Position numbers and translations under genes: made by a program
Assembly: GCF_013425525.1 (NCBI RefSeq)
Contig: NZ_JACCKA010000062.1
Location: 1 to 64,000, forward strand
Source of the DNA: Luteimonas salinisoli
GTDB lineage: Bacteria > Pseudomonadota > Gammaproteobacteria > Xanthomonadales > Xanthomonadaceae
DNA length: 64,000 bases
Direction of reading: 5' to 3'
Notes under the pieces: generated by a model
What the model saw: only the letters and a program-made list of their open reading frames with translations
What the model was told of the DNA's origin: nothing
Databases searched by the model: none
Shown here: positions 40,601 through 48,889 of the stretch, in pieces
Layout of the letters: each line of letters opens with the position of its first letter
Numbering within the stretch: position 1 is the first letter of the stretch

Positions 40601-41078
40601 CGCCGAGGGTGGTGGTGGCGGCCGGGCTGGCGCTCAGCACCTGCAGGCTCAGCGCCACCGCCTTGTATTGCAGCGCCAGGTACGGCACCGCCGCGATCAG
40701 CGCGATCAGCGCCACCATCGCCGCCAGCCGCTGCGAGCGCCCGTAGCGCGCGGCGATGAAATCGGCGATCGAGACCGTGCTCTGCGACTGCGCGATCAGC
40801 GCCAGCCGCTCGAGGATGCGCCAGCCGAACAGCAGCAACAGCAGCGGGCCGAGGTAGATCGGCAGGTAGCCGATGCCGTTGCGCGCGGCGCTGCCCACCG
40901 CGCCGTAGAACGTCCACGAGGAGCAGTACACCGCCAGCGCCAGGCTGTAGATCACCGGCCGCAGCCCCGGCCGCTGCGGGAATTCCGGGTGGCGGTCGCC
41001 CCACCACGCCACCGCGAACAGCACCGCGGCATAGCCCACCGACACCAGCAGCAAGACCCAGTCCGACAGCATTCCCAT
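37608..41078 (-). CDS. crbS: CrbS-like hybrid sensor kinase with N-terminal sodium/solute symporter domain
   Basis: The 1156-residue protein begins with a 13-helix SSS-type transporter domain (about 5-480, QSTVSIADFIAARYGRSQRL near 80). It then has a linker, a PAS domain (about 660-760), a HisKA domain with the phospho-acceptor in FLAALSHDVLQPLNAARLF (near 795), HATPase (DTGPGIPEHHMRQI; ERGLGLGLSICQ) and a C-terminal receiver (LLVDYHLHDRLDGLQT, Asp near 1074). This is the CrbS/MxtR architecture, which with CrbR turns on acs when acetate must be used. REP pairs lie on both flanks. Confidence 0.9.
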   Translation of the reverse strand: MGMLSDWVLLLVSVGYAAVLFAVAWWGDRHPEFPQRPGLRPVIYSLALAVYCSSWTFYGAVGSAARNGIGYLPIYLGPLLLLLFGWRILERLALIAQSQSTVSIADFIAARYGRSQRLAAMVALIALIAAVPYLALQYKAVALSLQVLSASPAATTTLGDPALYMAALMALFAILFGTRQVDATEHRPGMMLAIALESLVKLMALVAVGLFAVFWFGDHELDLVPATRELLSNAPPVGFVGQTLLAFTAIVCLPRQFHVAVVECIDVADIRRARWMFGAYLVLICLMVLPIASAGIALFGDGAAIADTYVLALPLAENQNALALFAYIGGFSAATGMVIVASVALATMVSNDLVMPLLLRRGWAQRHSGDVAATVLWIRRVAIVGFAALAYGYYRASNTETTLAAFGLMAFAAVAQFAPALIGGLYWRGASRQGAEAGLLIGFCVWGYTLLLPTLTDAGWFDPGWLLHGPLGIDWLRPRQLFGLEGWDALTHGTFWSLLLNIGALMVVSARWRPGLDERLRASPFLNPYTERRALTGSDWRGGLNVADLLVLARRIVGARNAQRAFAEQAQALGQELQPNTPADRAWVQFTERLLASAIGAASARLVLTSTLRGSGMDLAEVVAVLDEAGQELRFNREILSTTLENIDQGVSVVDPEMRLVAWNRRYQQLFGFPDGMLFVGRPVADLIRYNAERGELGLLSKVEIETEIAKRIGYMRAGSAHVSERVLASGLVIEVRGQPLPGGGYVTSYSDVTEHKRVERALREINETLEQRVTVRTREAEAAQQSRTRFLAALSHDVLQPLNAARLFTSALRESEESGEQQRLAERVDTSLRAAEELLDGLLDVSRLDAGALKPELSDFDAGELLRQLAAQYAPMAASRGIALRLHAQALPVHSDRRLLRRVLQNFLANALRYTREGRIVLAARPCGGEVALQVWDTGPGIPEHHMRQIYDEFHRYQQPFDWDERGLGLGLSICQRISRLLGHRLDARSRVGHGSMFSILVPRAEHALQTAAPPRLELAASLAGLRVLCVDNDPDIIAGMTALLRRWGVEPLCATTVDEALARMAERPDVLLVDYHLHDRLDGLQTLEALRADAPHLPGALVTADGSDALKQAARARGYRVLTKPIKPASLRAFLAAHHHPARRLPASEPPGEG

Positions 41079-41163
41079 CCCCGAGTGGCCGTTGAAGTGT
41101 ACGCGCCGCCGCCCCGGCCGCCCCGGTGCGAAGCCCCCACCGCCCGCAGGAGGGCTTCACCCC

Positions 41164-41293
41164 GTAGGAGCGTGCCATGCACGCGAAGGCCGGCGCGGCC
41201 GGCCATGCCCGGAATGGCCGCCCGGTCGGACAGAGACCCGCATCACCGTCATCGGAGGTACCCGCGGCCGTCGCGGCCATGGGCCGCTCCTGC
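41164..41293. repeat. Inverted REP pair upstream of crbS
   Basis: GTAGGAGCGTGCCATGCACG (41164 onward) is identical over its length to the copy at 37475, and the opposed element GCAGGAGCGGCCCATGGCCG (41293 back to 41271) differs from that at 37583 by one base. The spacing between arms is also similar, so the whole composite element is present twice around one gene. Confidence 0.8.
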
Positions 41294-41337
41294 AGGGCCG
41301 GGCGCTGGCAGCGGTGAAATGAGAATCGACATCATGT

Positions 41338-41356
41338 GATAATGAGTCGCATTACC
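41338..41356 (+). promoter_or_regulatory. Fur box of the TonB receptor gene
   Basis: GATAATGAGTCGCATTACC matches 14 of 19 positions of the Fur consensus, including all of GATAATGA and CATTA. It lies just before the chosen receptor start, so iron-replete Fur should repress the receptor and the PepSY gene. Confidence 0.75.
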
Positions 41357-41374
41357 TCTGGAGCATCGTCCCGC

Positions 41375-43519
41375 ATGTCCCCCCTCCGGCGCCGCGTCAC
41401 CAGCCACCGCTCGCTCCTGTCCGCCGCCTACCTGCTCGGGCTGGCCCTGCCGCCGCTCGCGTTCGCCCAGGCGCCCCCGTCGTCGGTCACCGACCTCGAC
41501 GCCGTGCAGGTGATCGGCCGCGCCCAGACCCTCTACAAGGTGGAGGACTCCACCACGGCCACCCGGACCGCCACGCCGCTGGAATGGGTGCCGCAGTCAG
41601 TGCAGGTGCTGCCGCGCGAGCTGATCGACGACCAGGCCGCGCGCCAGGTGACCGACCTGTACCGCAGCATCAGCGGCATCAGCTTCTTCAGCTACGCCGG
41701 CGTCACCCTGCGCGGCTTCCGCCAGGAGAACGTGCTCTACGACGGCCTGCGCGGCGATCCGTATGCCGGCTTCTCGGTGCCGCAACTGTTCGACATCGAG
41801 CGGGTCGAGGTGCTGAAGGGCCCGGCCGGCGCGCTGTACGGCGGCGGCGACCCGGGCGGGGTGATCAACTACATCACCCGCAAGCCGCAGCGCGACCCGC
41901 AGACCAGCGTGGAACTGCAGCTGGGCAACGACGATTTCGCCGCCGCCTCGTTCCAGTCGACCGGGCCGCTGGCCGGCAACGACCGCTTGCGCTACCGCAT
42001 CGGCGTGCACGGCGAGCGCGAGGAGCCGTTCCGCTGGAACACCGACAACGAGTTGCGCATGGGCGACGCGGCCGTGGCCCTCGACGTCGGCGCCACCGGC
42101 GAGCTCACCCTCAAGCTCACCGACATCACCCAGGAGCAGGCCGGCAACCGCCTGCGCGGGGTGCCGGTGGACGACAACGGCGCGTTCCTCACCGACCGCC
42201 GCTGGAACCACAACGAGGCCACCGACTTCCTCGACATGGACGCGCGCATCGCCCTGGCCACCTACACCGCGTCCCCCACCCCCGCGCTCGATGTCGACGT
42301 CTCCGCGCGCTGGTTCGAGAACCAGGAGCACCAGCAGTACCACGAACCGTGGGGCCTGATCGACCGCGACGGCGACGGCACCGCCGAATGGATGACGCGT
42401 CAGTTCCGCGACCAGGCGCGCGACGTCGAGGGCCTGGCCGCCAATGCCAACGGGGTCTGGCGCGCGCGCGCCGGCGGCGTCGGGCACACCCTGCTGTTCG
42501 GCGTCGACGGCTACCGCGAGGACAGCGACTTCATGGGCCGCACCGCGCACAGCGATGCCGCGGGAGGCGGCGTGCCCGGCGTCGACCTGTTCGCGCCGGT
42601 GTACGGCCTGACCTCCGGCGCCGACTACACGTTCGACCCCTGGCGCGTCACCCGCAGCCGCGGCACCCGCTACGGCGCCTACCTGCAGGACCAGGTGGAA
42701 CTGACACCCCGCTGGCAGTTGCTCGCCGGGCTGCGCTGGGACGGCTTCGAGGACGAGGACCGGGTGGGCGGCGCCACGGTGGACGGGCACGACATCAGCT
42801 GGCGCGTGGGCAGCACCTATGCGCTCGCCGAAGGCGTGAATGCCTACGCCAACGTCGCCAGCGGCTTCGTGCCGCAGTCGACCGGCAACCAGCGCGCGGA
42901 GGTGGGCGGCCCGTTCGATCCCGAGCGCGGCCGGCAGTGGGAGGTCGGCCTGAAGACCGCCCTGGCCGGCGGCCGCGTCACCCTCAACTCGGCGCTGTAC
43001 CGGATCGAACGCAGCAACGTGCTGCAGGCCACCGGCGAGGTGGTCGACGGCGTCAACCAGATCGCGCCGTTGGGCCTGGTGCGCAGCGAAGGGCTGGAAC
43101 TGGACCTGCTGGCCGACGTGACCAGCCGCTGGGTCGTCAGCGCCGCCTACGCCTACAACGACACGCGGGTGATCGACGCCGGCACCAACGGAATCACCAA
43201 TTCGGTCGGCGACGAATTCGCCAATGCCCCGCAGAACACCTTCGGCCTGTGGACCCGCTACGAGCTGCCGGCGCTGCGATCCTCGGTAGGCTTCGGCGCC
43301 GACTACGTGGACGAGCGGCTGAGCATCGGCGGCCAGCGGGTCAAGCCGTACACCATCTACGATCTCAGCTGGCAGACCCACTGGGACGGCTGGCACTTCC
43401 AGGCCAACATCAAGAACCTGTTCGACAAGGTGTACGCCGCAAGCGGCTTCATCGAGCGCACCGGGCATTTCCCCGGCGAGCCGCGGCGGCTGTACCTCCA
43501 GGCGCGCTACGCGTTCTGA
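41375..43519 (+). CDS. TonB-dependent siderophore receptor
   Basis: The 714-residue outer-membrane receptor has a signal peptide (LLSAAYLLGLALPPLAFAQ), a plug domain (VPQSVQVLPRELIDDQAARQ; VEVLKGPAGALYGGGDPGGV) and a 22-strand barrel ending RLYLQARYAF. The plug pattern is that of ferrichrome/hydroxamate-type siderophore receptors. ATG 41375 is preferred because the Fur box overlaps the upstream in-frame starts (GTG 41336, ATG 41342) and GGAG lies 11 bases before it. A PepSY protein follows after 8 bases. Confidence 0.92.
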   Translation: MSPLRRRVTSHRSLLSAAYLLGLALPPLAFAQAPPSSVTDLDAVQVIGRAQTLYKVEDSTTATRTATPLEWVPQSVQVLPRELIDDQAARQVTDLYRSISGISFFSYAGVTLRGFRQENVLYDGLRGDPYAGFSVPQLFDIERVEVLKGPAGALYGGGDPGGVINYITRKPQRDPQTSVELQLGNDDFAAASFQSTGPLAGNDRLRYRIGVHGEREEPFRWNTDNELRMGDAAVALDVGATGELTLKLTDITQEQAGNRLRGVPVDDNGAFLTDRRWNHNEATDFLDMDARIALATYTASPTPALDVDVSARWFENQEHQQYHEPWGLIDRDGDGTAEWMTRQFRDQARDVEGLAANANGVWRARAGGVGHTLLFGVDGYREDSDFMGRTAHSDAAGGGVPGVDLFAPVYGLTSGADYTFDPWRVTRSRGTRYGAYLQDQVELTPRWQLLAGLRWDGFEDEDRVGGATVDGHDISWRVGSTYALAEGVNAYANVASGFVPQSTGNQRAEVGGPFDPERGRQWEVGLKTALAGGRVTLNSALYRIERSNVLQATGEVVDGVNQIAPLGLVRSEGLELDLLADVTSRWVVSAAYAYNDTRVIDAGTNGITNSVGDEFANAPQNTFGLWTRYELPALRSSVGFGADYVDERLSIGGQRVKPYTIYDLSWQTHWDGWHFQANIKNLFDKVYAASGFIERTGHFPGEPRRLYLQARYAF

Positions 43520-43527
43520 CCAGCCGC

Positions 43528-44817
43528 ATGGGCCAGCCGCCGCCAGCCCTCGCCGCCGCGCCGCGCAAGCCGCGCGGCCGGCGCCTGTGGTTCGACCTGC
43601 ACAGCTGGGTCGGGCTCAAGCTGTGCCTGTTCATGGGTTTCGTCTGCTTCACCGGCACCCTGGCGGTGCTGGCGCACGAGATCGACTGGCTGCTCCACCC
43701 CGAGATCCGCGTCGCGCCCGGCCCCGAGCGGGCCAGCTGGGGCACGATGCTCGCCGCCGCGCGCTACACCTACCCGGACTGGTCGCTGACCGCCATCGAG
43801 GCGCCGGAAGGCAGCCGCTTCGCCGCGCGGGTACGCGCCCGCACCGCGGAAGGGCGGCTGCGCTTCGTCTGGGTGGACCCGTACCGCGGCGCCGTCACCG
43901 GCGACACCCACTGGTTCAACGCCCACCGCTTCCTGCGCAACACCCATCGCCACCTGATGCTGCCGGTGCGCTACGGGGTGCCGCTGGTGGCGGCTCTGAG
44001 CATTCCGCTCGCGATCAGCCTGGTCAGCAGCCTCTACATCTACCGCCACTGGTGGCGCGGATTCTTCGCCGGGCCCCGCCGGGAACGCCCCCGCAGGTTC
44101 TGGGGCGACGTGCACCGCCTGGCCGGCGTGTGGAGCCTGGGGTTCGTCGCGCTGATGGCGCTCACCGGCGGCTGGTACCTGGTGGAATCGCTGGGCGGCG
44201 GCGCCGGTCCGCCGCAGAAGCTGCAGGCCGCCCCGGCCGGCATGGAACGCGTGCCGAACCCCGCCGGTGCCAGCGCCGCCGTGATCGACCGCGCGGTGGC
44301 CGAGGCGCGCGCCCGCTGGCCGGCATTCGAGGTTCGCGCGGTCACCCCCGGCACCGGCGACGAGACCCTGCTGCTGCAGGGCGAGGCCGAGGCGATCCTG
44401 GTGCGTCCGCGCGCCAACGCGATGGCCTTCACCGCCAGCGACGGTGCCTGGATCGGCCGCCGCGACGGCCGCCACATGAGCGTGCACCAGCGCATCGCCG
44501 AGATGGCCGACCCGCTGCACTTCGGCAACTTCGCCGGCCTGCCGGTCAAGCTGCTGTGGTTCCTCTTCGGCGTGCTGCTCACCGGCCTGTGCGTCACCGG
44601 CGTGTATCTCTATGGCCTGCGCGTCGCCGAAGCCCTGCGCTCGGCGACGCGCCGCGGCCGCGGGTCGGGTGTCACTGCAGCAGCGGCGACAGGCGCCGCT
44701 GCTGCGGAGATGGGCAGCTGGCGGTCCGCCTGGCGGGGCATGGGGCGGTGGCGCTGGCTATGGGTCGCCCTGCTGCTGACGTGGTTGGCGCTGCTGCCGC
44801 TGGAGGCGGTCAAGTAG
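43528..44817 (+). CDS. PepSY-associated membrane protein (ferrisiderophore-reductase type)
   Basis: The 429-residue protein has four main membrane helices (FDLHSWVGLKLCLFMGFVCF near 24-43; further ones near 150, 200 and 350) and a last one at the C-terminus. HSWVGL, HRHL and HQRIAEMADPLHFGNFAGLP carry His positioned to bind haem. PepSY-TM proteins of this kind accompany TonB siderophore receptors and are thought to reduce ferric siderophores in the inner membrane. It is 8 bases after the receptor and shares its Fur control. Confidence 0.85.
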   Translation: MGQPPPALAAAPRKPRGRRLWFDLHSWVGLKLCLFMGFVCFTGTLAVLAHEIDWLLHPEIRVAPGPERASWGTMLAAARYTYPDWSLTAIEAPEGSRFAARVRARTAEGRLRFVWVDPYRGAVTGDTHWFNAHRFLRNTHRHLMLPVRYGVPLVAALSIPLAISLVSSLYIYRHWWRGFFAGPRRERPRRFWGDVHRLAGVWSLGFVALMALTGGWYLVESLGGGAGPPQKLQAAPAGMERVPNPAGASAAVIDRAVAEARARWPAFEVRAVTPGTGDETLLLQGEAEAILVRPRANAMAFTASDGAWIGRRDGRHMSVHQRIAEMADPLHFGNFAGLPVKLLWFLFGVLLTGLCVTGVYLYGLRVAEALRSATRRGRGSGVTAAAATGAAAAEMGSWRSAWRGMGRWRWLWVALLLTWLALLPLEAVK

Positions 44818-44864
44818 GGTGGGCCGCGCGGGTCGGTGGGCCGGTCGATGCCTGGGCCGGCCAC

Positions 44865-45323
44865 TCAATCGGAAAAGCCGCATGCCCGGGCCACCCATCG
44901 GTAGTTCTCTTCGCTATCGAACGGTTGCGTTGGCGCCGCACGAGCCCGCCACGCGCGCTCGAGCAGCGACCTGACCAGGACGGGATCGTCGACGAAGCGC
45001 AGCTCCTGCGAGTCCGGCAACGAAACGCTACCGGTGGAATCGCTCCGCACGGCGCCGTCGCCCTGCGGATACGAGCCCGAACGCAGCGAGAGGGCGACGG
45101 CGTCGAAGTCGAAAGTGCCCGGGGCGACACGGACCCGCCTGGGCGCGGCGCCGTAGTGGATCGAGGCCTGTCCATCCTCCAGGATGGTGAGCCGGCATCC
45201 GCCATGCGGCAGGTCGACACTGAGAGCACGTACCGGCTTCGTGCCCGCAGTCGCATCATCGCCAGCAAGAAGAAGCAGGAGGGCGAATCCCGCGCCAAAC
45301 GCTCGGCCCAATCGGGTTTGCAT
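44865..45323 (-). CDS. Exported protein of unknown function
   Basis: The 152-residue protein has a signal peptide (FGAGFALLLLLAGDDATA) and no recognised domain. Two Cys (GGCRLTI and RACGFSD) may pair. It is the first gene of the accessory region and, like many cassette genes, lies on the minus strand; no convincing attC follows it. Confidence 0.65.
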   Translation of the reverse strand: MQTRLGRAFGAGFALLLLLAGDDATAGTKPVRALSVDLPHGGCRLTILEDGQASIHYGAAPRRVRVAPGTFDFDAVALSLRSGSYPQGDGAVRSDSTGSVSLPDSQELRFVDDPVLVRSLLERAWRARAAPTQPFDSEENYRWVARACGFSD

Positions 45324-45494
45324 GGTGCGGACGGTCTCCGGGGGCTGGACTGCCGCAGGCCGATCCGCGAAGCGATCAAGCCCGAATCCACTGGCCGCGT
45401 ATGTACCATGCAGACAGCCACGTGAGAAGGATCAAGGCGTGCGCAGGCCGGGCGGCTGCCGCCACCGGTCTCGGCCTCTTCCGATACTCCGCCG

Positions 45495-45878
45495 TCACCG
45501 ACTCCGGAGCAGGAGGACCAAGTGCCAAACCAGCGGGGCAGCAATGTCCATCGCTGTGCTGGCAGCAAACCGAAGCCCCCCGACGCGGTAGAGGTCGAGG
45601 AAGTCGACCGAGCCCCCGGCCGCGACGGCCACGGAATGGGTGATGGCAGCGATGGCGGCGTGGGCGAGTAGAACCGCGGCCAGGGTCGCCAGGAAAAGTC
45701 CGCCGATGCGCATCTCGCCCAGGCGCTGGCCCAAGGCGACCGCCGGAAACGCCGCCACCCAGGGGATCAACCAGATGGCCTCGACCGGTGCGCCCATCAA
45801 GTCGAGGAGACCGCCCAGCAGAAGGCTCGCAACCAGGTAGGTTGCGGCAAACGCGAAGTAGGGGAGAACTCGCCGCAT
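45495..45878 (-). CDS. Small integral membrane protein, probable old cassette gene
   Basis: The 127-residue protein has four hydrophobic segments (ATYLVASLLLGGLLDLMG, WLIPWVAAFPAVALG and two later). No family recognised. Its ATG lies 16 bases from the decayed attC at 45894-45956, the spacing seen in intact cassettes, so it is likely a former integron cassette gene. Confidence 0.6.
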   Translation of the reverse strand: MRRVLPYFAFAATYLVASLLLGGLLDLMGAPVEAIWLIPWVAAFPAVALGQRLGEMRIGGLFLATLAAVLLAHAAIAAITHSVAVAAGGSVDFLDLYRVGGLRFAASTAMDIAAPLVWHLVLLLRSR

Positions 45879-45893
45879 ACCGAGGTTCCGTAG

Positions 45894-45956
45894 TCCTGGC
45901 GATCAGTCAAGCCGTGCCACGAAGCTGCATCGGCTCGGACGAACTGCTTGGGCGCG
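45894..45956 (-). repeat. Decayed attC site
   Basis: The core AAGCCGTGCCACGAAGCTGC and the following CGGCTCGGACGAACTG align with the intact attC at 63523-63592 through the inner stem, but the outer GTTRRRY/RYYYAAC boxes are lost. It lies at the 3' end of the 45907 gene. Confidence 0.6.
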
Positions 45957-46332
45957 TGCCGAGTATGGAGCTGCACCGCACACGAACGAACGGTTCTCCA
46001 TTCGCGCCGGAGTTTTGAGTCAGTTGATTGCCGTCCGGTGAAAGCAGGAATGTCGATGCATCGAGCCAGGTCTCGCCTTCGCTCGCGAGCTCAGCGACTA
46101 GCGCCACCTCTTTTGCTCCCCGTACAACAACGGCATGCAATGGGCCGGAGCTCTCATGATACGAAATATGCCTCTCGCCGATATGTAGCGCCGTGTCATC
46201 CGCTTCCGTTCCACAGTCCGTCAAGCTGGTACCCCATTCGCCCAGGAACTGTTCTGGAACTGCATGAGTCGAGTTGCCCGCTGAGAGCGAGGCGGATAGG
46301 AAAAACACAGCTAAGGCATGCTGGGATTTCAT
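45907..46332 (-). CDS. Exported protein of unknown function, cassette-borne
   Basis: The 141-residue protein has a signal peptide (ALAVFFLSASLSAGNSTHA) and a small domain (EQFLGEWGTSLTDCGTEADD) resembling other short secreted cassette proteins. Its last residues (SEPMQLRGTA) are read from the decayed attC. GGAAAG precedes ATG 46332. The next attC remnant starts 18 bases upstream of its start, which defines one cassette. Confidence 0.65.
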   Translation of the reverse strand: MKSQHALAVFFLSASLSAGNSTHAVPEQFLGEWGTSLTDCGTEADDTALHIGERHISYHESSGPLHAVVVRGAKEVALVAELASEGETWLDASTFLLSPDGNQLTQNSGANGEPFVRVRCSSILGTRPSSSSEPMQLRGTA

Positions 46333-46349
46333 GATCTTTCCATGACGAC

Positions 46350-46408
46350 GCAACGCCGGACCAAAGCCGTACCGCGAAGCGGCATCCCGCTCGAGTGACT
46401 TCCCAGGC
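46350..46408 (-). repeat. Decayed attC site
   Basis: CAACGCCGG, AAAGCCGTACCGCGAAGCGG, then GCTCGAGTGACTTCCCAGGC align base by base with the intact sites (AACGCCTGA, AAGCCG...CGCGAAGCGG, GCTTGAATG...TTAGGC), with mutations mostly in the R box. Confidence 0.65.
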
Positions 46409-46519
46409 AGCATCTGAGCTGTCGGCATTACCATACCGCGAAACCGATGCGACTACGGCGGCGGAGCTCGTACTGTGGCCGGCGCCCTTGCAGGGCTGGA
46501 CTGACGGCGCGCTCGCGAA

Positions 46520-47452
46520 TCAGCGCGCCGCCGTCGCCCGCTCGATGCCCGGGATGCCGGCGATCCGATCGGCCAGGAAATCCACCAGCAGCCGCACGCG
46601 CGCGATGCGGGCGCGCTCCGGGACGATCAGCATGCTCAGCGGCACGGATGGGAGCGCATAGTCGGGCAGGATCGCCTTCAGCCGGCCGGTGGCGAGCAGA
46701 TCGCCGACCAGCCATTGGTGGGCAGGGGCGATGCCGCGCCCGGCGGCCAGGGCCTCGCGTGCGGCGAGCCCGTGGTCGACGCGGATGCGCCCGCCGAAGG
46801 GCACCGCGTGGCGTGCGCCGTCCGGGCCCTGCAGGACAAGGGTGTTGCTGCCCGGCACGTTCGACATGCGGATGCCCTCGTGGCCGGGCAGGTCCCGGGG
46901 GTCCTTCGGCGTGCCGCGTGCCGCCAGGTATTCCGGCGCCGCCACCAGCAGGCGCCTGGACTGGCCTAGGCTCCGCAGTTTCAGGGAGCTGTCGGTGAGC
47001 GAACCCAGGCGCAGGGCGACGTCCACGCCCTCGCGCACCAGGTCCACGCGCGCGTCGGTGAGGTTGAGGTCGATGCCGATGTCGGGATAACGGTCCTGGA
47101 ACGCGTACACCAGGCGGCTGGCGTGCAGCACGCCGAACGCGGCCGTGCAGGAGACCCGGACCGTGCCGGCGGGCGCCCCGCGCGCACCCCGCGCCTCGTC
47201 GCCGGCCTGTTCCACCAGCCGCAGGATCAGCACGCAGTGGGCGTGGTAGCGGCTGCCTTCTTCGGTCACGGTGACCCGCCGGGTGCTCCGGCTGAGCAGG
47301 GGCACGCCGAGGGCCTGCTCGAGTTCGCGCAGGTGGCGGGTGACCGTCGACTGTCCGATCCCGAGTTCGCGCGCGACCGCCGACAGGTTCCCGCGCTCGG
47401 CGACGCGCACGAAGGTACGCATGCGTTCGAGCGTGATGTCCGACTTATCCAT
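46520..47452 (-). CDS. LysR-family transcriptional regulator
   Basis: The 310-residue protein has the LysR wHTH (MRTFVRVAERGNLSAVAREL; STVTRHLRELEQALGVPLLS) and a substrate-binding domain (about 90-300). It is divergent from a quinone-reductase gene, the common layout for LysR proteins that activate a neighbouring reductase. The 78-base gap between their starts carries an AT-rich palindromic patch near 47460-47485 (ATGATCATATGCAT) that may be its operator. Confidence 0.93.
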   Translation of the reverse strand: MDKSDITLERMRTFVRVAERGNLSAVARELGIGQSTVTRHLRELEQALGVPLLSRSTRRVTVTEEGSRYHAHCVLILRLVEQAGDEARGARGAPAGTVRVSCTAAFGVLHASRLVYAFQDRYPDIGIDLNLTDARVDLVREGVDVALRLGSLTDSSLKLRSLGQSRRLLVAAPEYLAARGTPKDPRDLPGHEGIRMSNVPGSNTLVLQGPDGARHAVPFGGRIRVDHGLAAREALAAGRGIAPAHQWLVGDLLATGRLKAILPDYALPSVPLSMLIVPERARIARVRLLVDFLADRIAGIPGIERATAAR

Positions 47453-47536
47453 TATTCGGAATGATCATATGCATCGATACATCTAGCGGATCGCCCCGGC
47501 GCTGTCTAGCGTACGCATCCCCTCACTTGATTGCCG

Positions 47537-48343
47537 ATGCCTCCCATGAACGTCCTGCTCGTCTTCGCGCATCCCGAACCGCGCTCGCTCAACGGCGCGC
47601 TCCGCGACGTCGCCGTCCAGGCGCTCGAGGCCGAGGGCCACGAGGTGCGGGTGTCCGATCTCTACGCCGGCGGCTGGAAATCCGAGGTCGACCGTGCCGA
47701 CTTCACCCAGCTGGCGCCGGACGTGCGGCTGCACGTCGCCGCCGCGTCCGGCGAGGCCTTCGCGGCCGGCGCGCTGACCGCCGACGTTCGGGAAGAACAC
47801 GACAAGCTGCTGTGGGCCGACGCCCTGATCCTGCAGTTCCCCCTGTGGTGGTACACGATGCCGGCGATCCTCAAGGGTTGGGTCGACCGGGTGTACGCGT
47901 ACGGCTTCGCCTACGGTGTCGGTGAACACAGCGACCACCACTGGGGCGACCGGTTCGGCGAAGGGACCCTCGCCGGCAAGCGCGCGATGCTGGTCGTGAC
48001 CACCGGCGGCTGGGAGGAGCACTACGCTGCGCGTGGGATCAACGGGCCGATCGACGACCTGCTGTTCCCGATCAATCACGGCATCCTCTACTACCCGGGC
48101 TATACGGTGCTGCCGCCGTTCGTGGCCTACCGCGTCGACCGCCTCGACGCAGCCGGCTTCACGCGCGTGGCCGACCGCCTGCGCGAGCGCATGCGCACGC
48201 TCGCCACCACCGCGCCCATCCCCTATCGCCGGCAGAACGGCGGCGACTATCTGATCCCCAGCCTGCAGCTGCGCCCCGGTCTGGGTGGTCCGACAGCGCC
48301 CGGCTTCGCGTTGCACTTGGCGGGCCCAGCGGCCGGAGACTGA
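47537..48343 (+). CDS. NAD(P)H dehydrogenase (quinone), flavodoxin-like fold (MdaB/DT-diaphorase family)
   Basis: The 268-residue protein has the FMN/FAD phosphate-binding start NVLLVFAHPEPRSLNGALRD, then LQFPLWWYTMPAILKGWVDR and TTGGWEEHY, typical of NQO1/KefF/MdaB flavoproteins. These reduce quinones by two electrons to protect from redox cycling. ATG 47537 or 47546 could be the start. It is controlled presumably by the divergent LysR protein. Confidence 0.9.
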   Translation: MPPMNVLLVFAHPEPRSLNGALRDVAVQALEAEGHEVRVSDLYAGGWKSEVDRADFTQLAPDVRLHVAAASGEAFAAGALTADVREEHDKLLWADALILQFPLWWYTMPAILKGWVDRVYAYGFAYGVGEHSDHHWGDRFGEGTLAGKRAMLVVTTGGWEEHYAARGINGPIDDLLFPINHGILYYPGYTVLPPFVAYRVDRLDAAGFTRVADRLRERMRTLATTAPIPYRRQNGGDYLIPSLQLRPGLGGPTAPGFALHLAGPAAGD

Positions 48344-48400
48344 GCGGATGCGCCGCCGGCCGCGTTGCGTCCCTTCGAACGGCAGCTGGAAAGCGGACGA

Positions 48401-48889
48401 TCACGTGCCAGGCCGGTCCGCCAAGGTCTTCTCGTAGCGCCAGACCTCCAGCAGGAACGGGCCGTCCGGCGTCGGCAGCTCGCTGGTCATGTTGCCGGCC
48501 CGCACCCAGCCGTGCTTCTCGTAGAAGCGCGCCGCGCGCTGGTTGCCGATGCCGCACGCCAGCCATGCGCTGCGGAACCCGCGGCCGGCGATGCGCGCCT
48601 CCCCGTCCGCCAGGAGGGCAGCGGCAGCTCCGGTTCCCCGGGCCTCGGCAGAGGCGTACAGCTGGTACAGCTCGTCGCCGGTGGCGATGCAGAACGCGCT
48701 CGGACACCCGGCTGGACCGGTCACCCGCACCTCATCGAGCGCCGCTCGCAGTCGCTGCGAGAAGCTCTCTCGCGTGCGGTGCCGCGCGAGTTCCGCCGGC
48801 AGGATTCGCGCATGTGCGTCCTGCCAGCCGTCGTACCAGATGCCGGACAGCCGATCCAGGTCCTGCGCTTCGGCCATGCGGATCTTCAT
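48401..48889 (-). CDS. GNAT-family N-acetyltransferase
   Basis: The 162-residue GNAT protein (MKIRMAEAQDLDRLSGIWYD) has the acetyl-CoA pyrophosphate loop in the segment LYQLYASAEARGTGAAAALL and the C-terminal NQRAARFYEKHGWVRAG. Substrate unknown. Its ATG overlaps the VOC gene stop by four bases (ATGA), so the two are coupled. Confidence 0.9.
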   Translation of the reverse strand: MKIRMAEAQDLDRLSGIWYDGWQDAHARILPAELARHRTRESFSQRLRAALDEVRVTGPAGCPSAFCIATGDELYQLYASAEARGTGAAAALLADGEARIAGRGFRSAWLACGIGNQRAARFYEKHGWVRAGNMTSELPTPDGPFLLEVWRYEKTLADRPGT

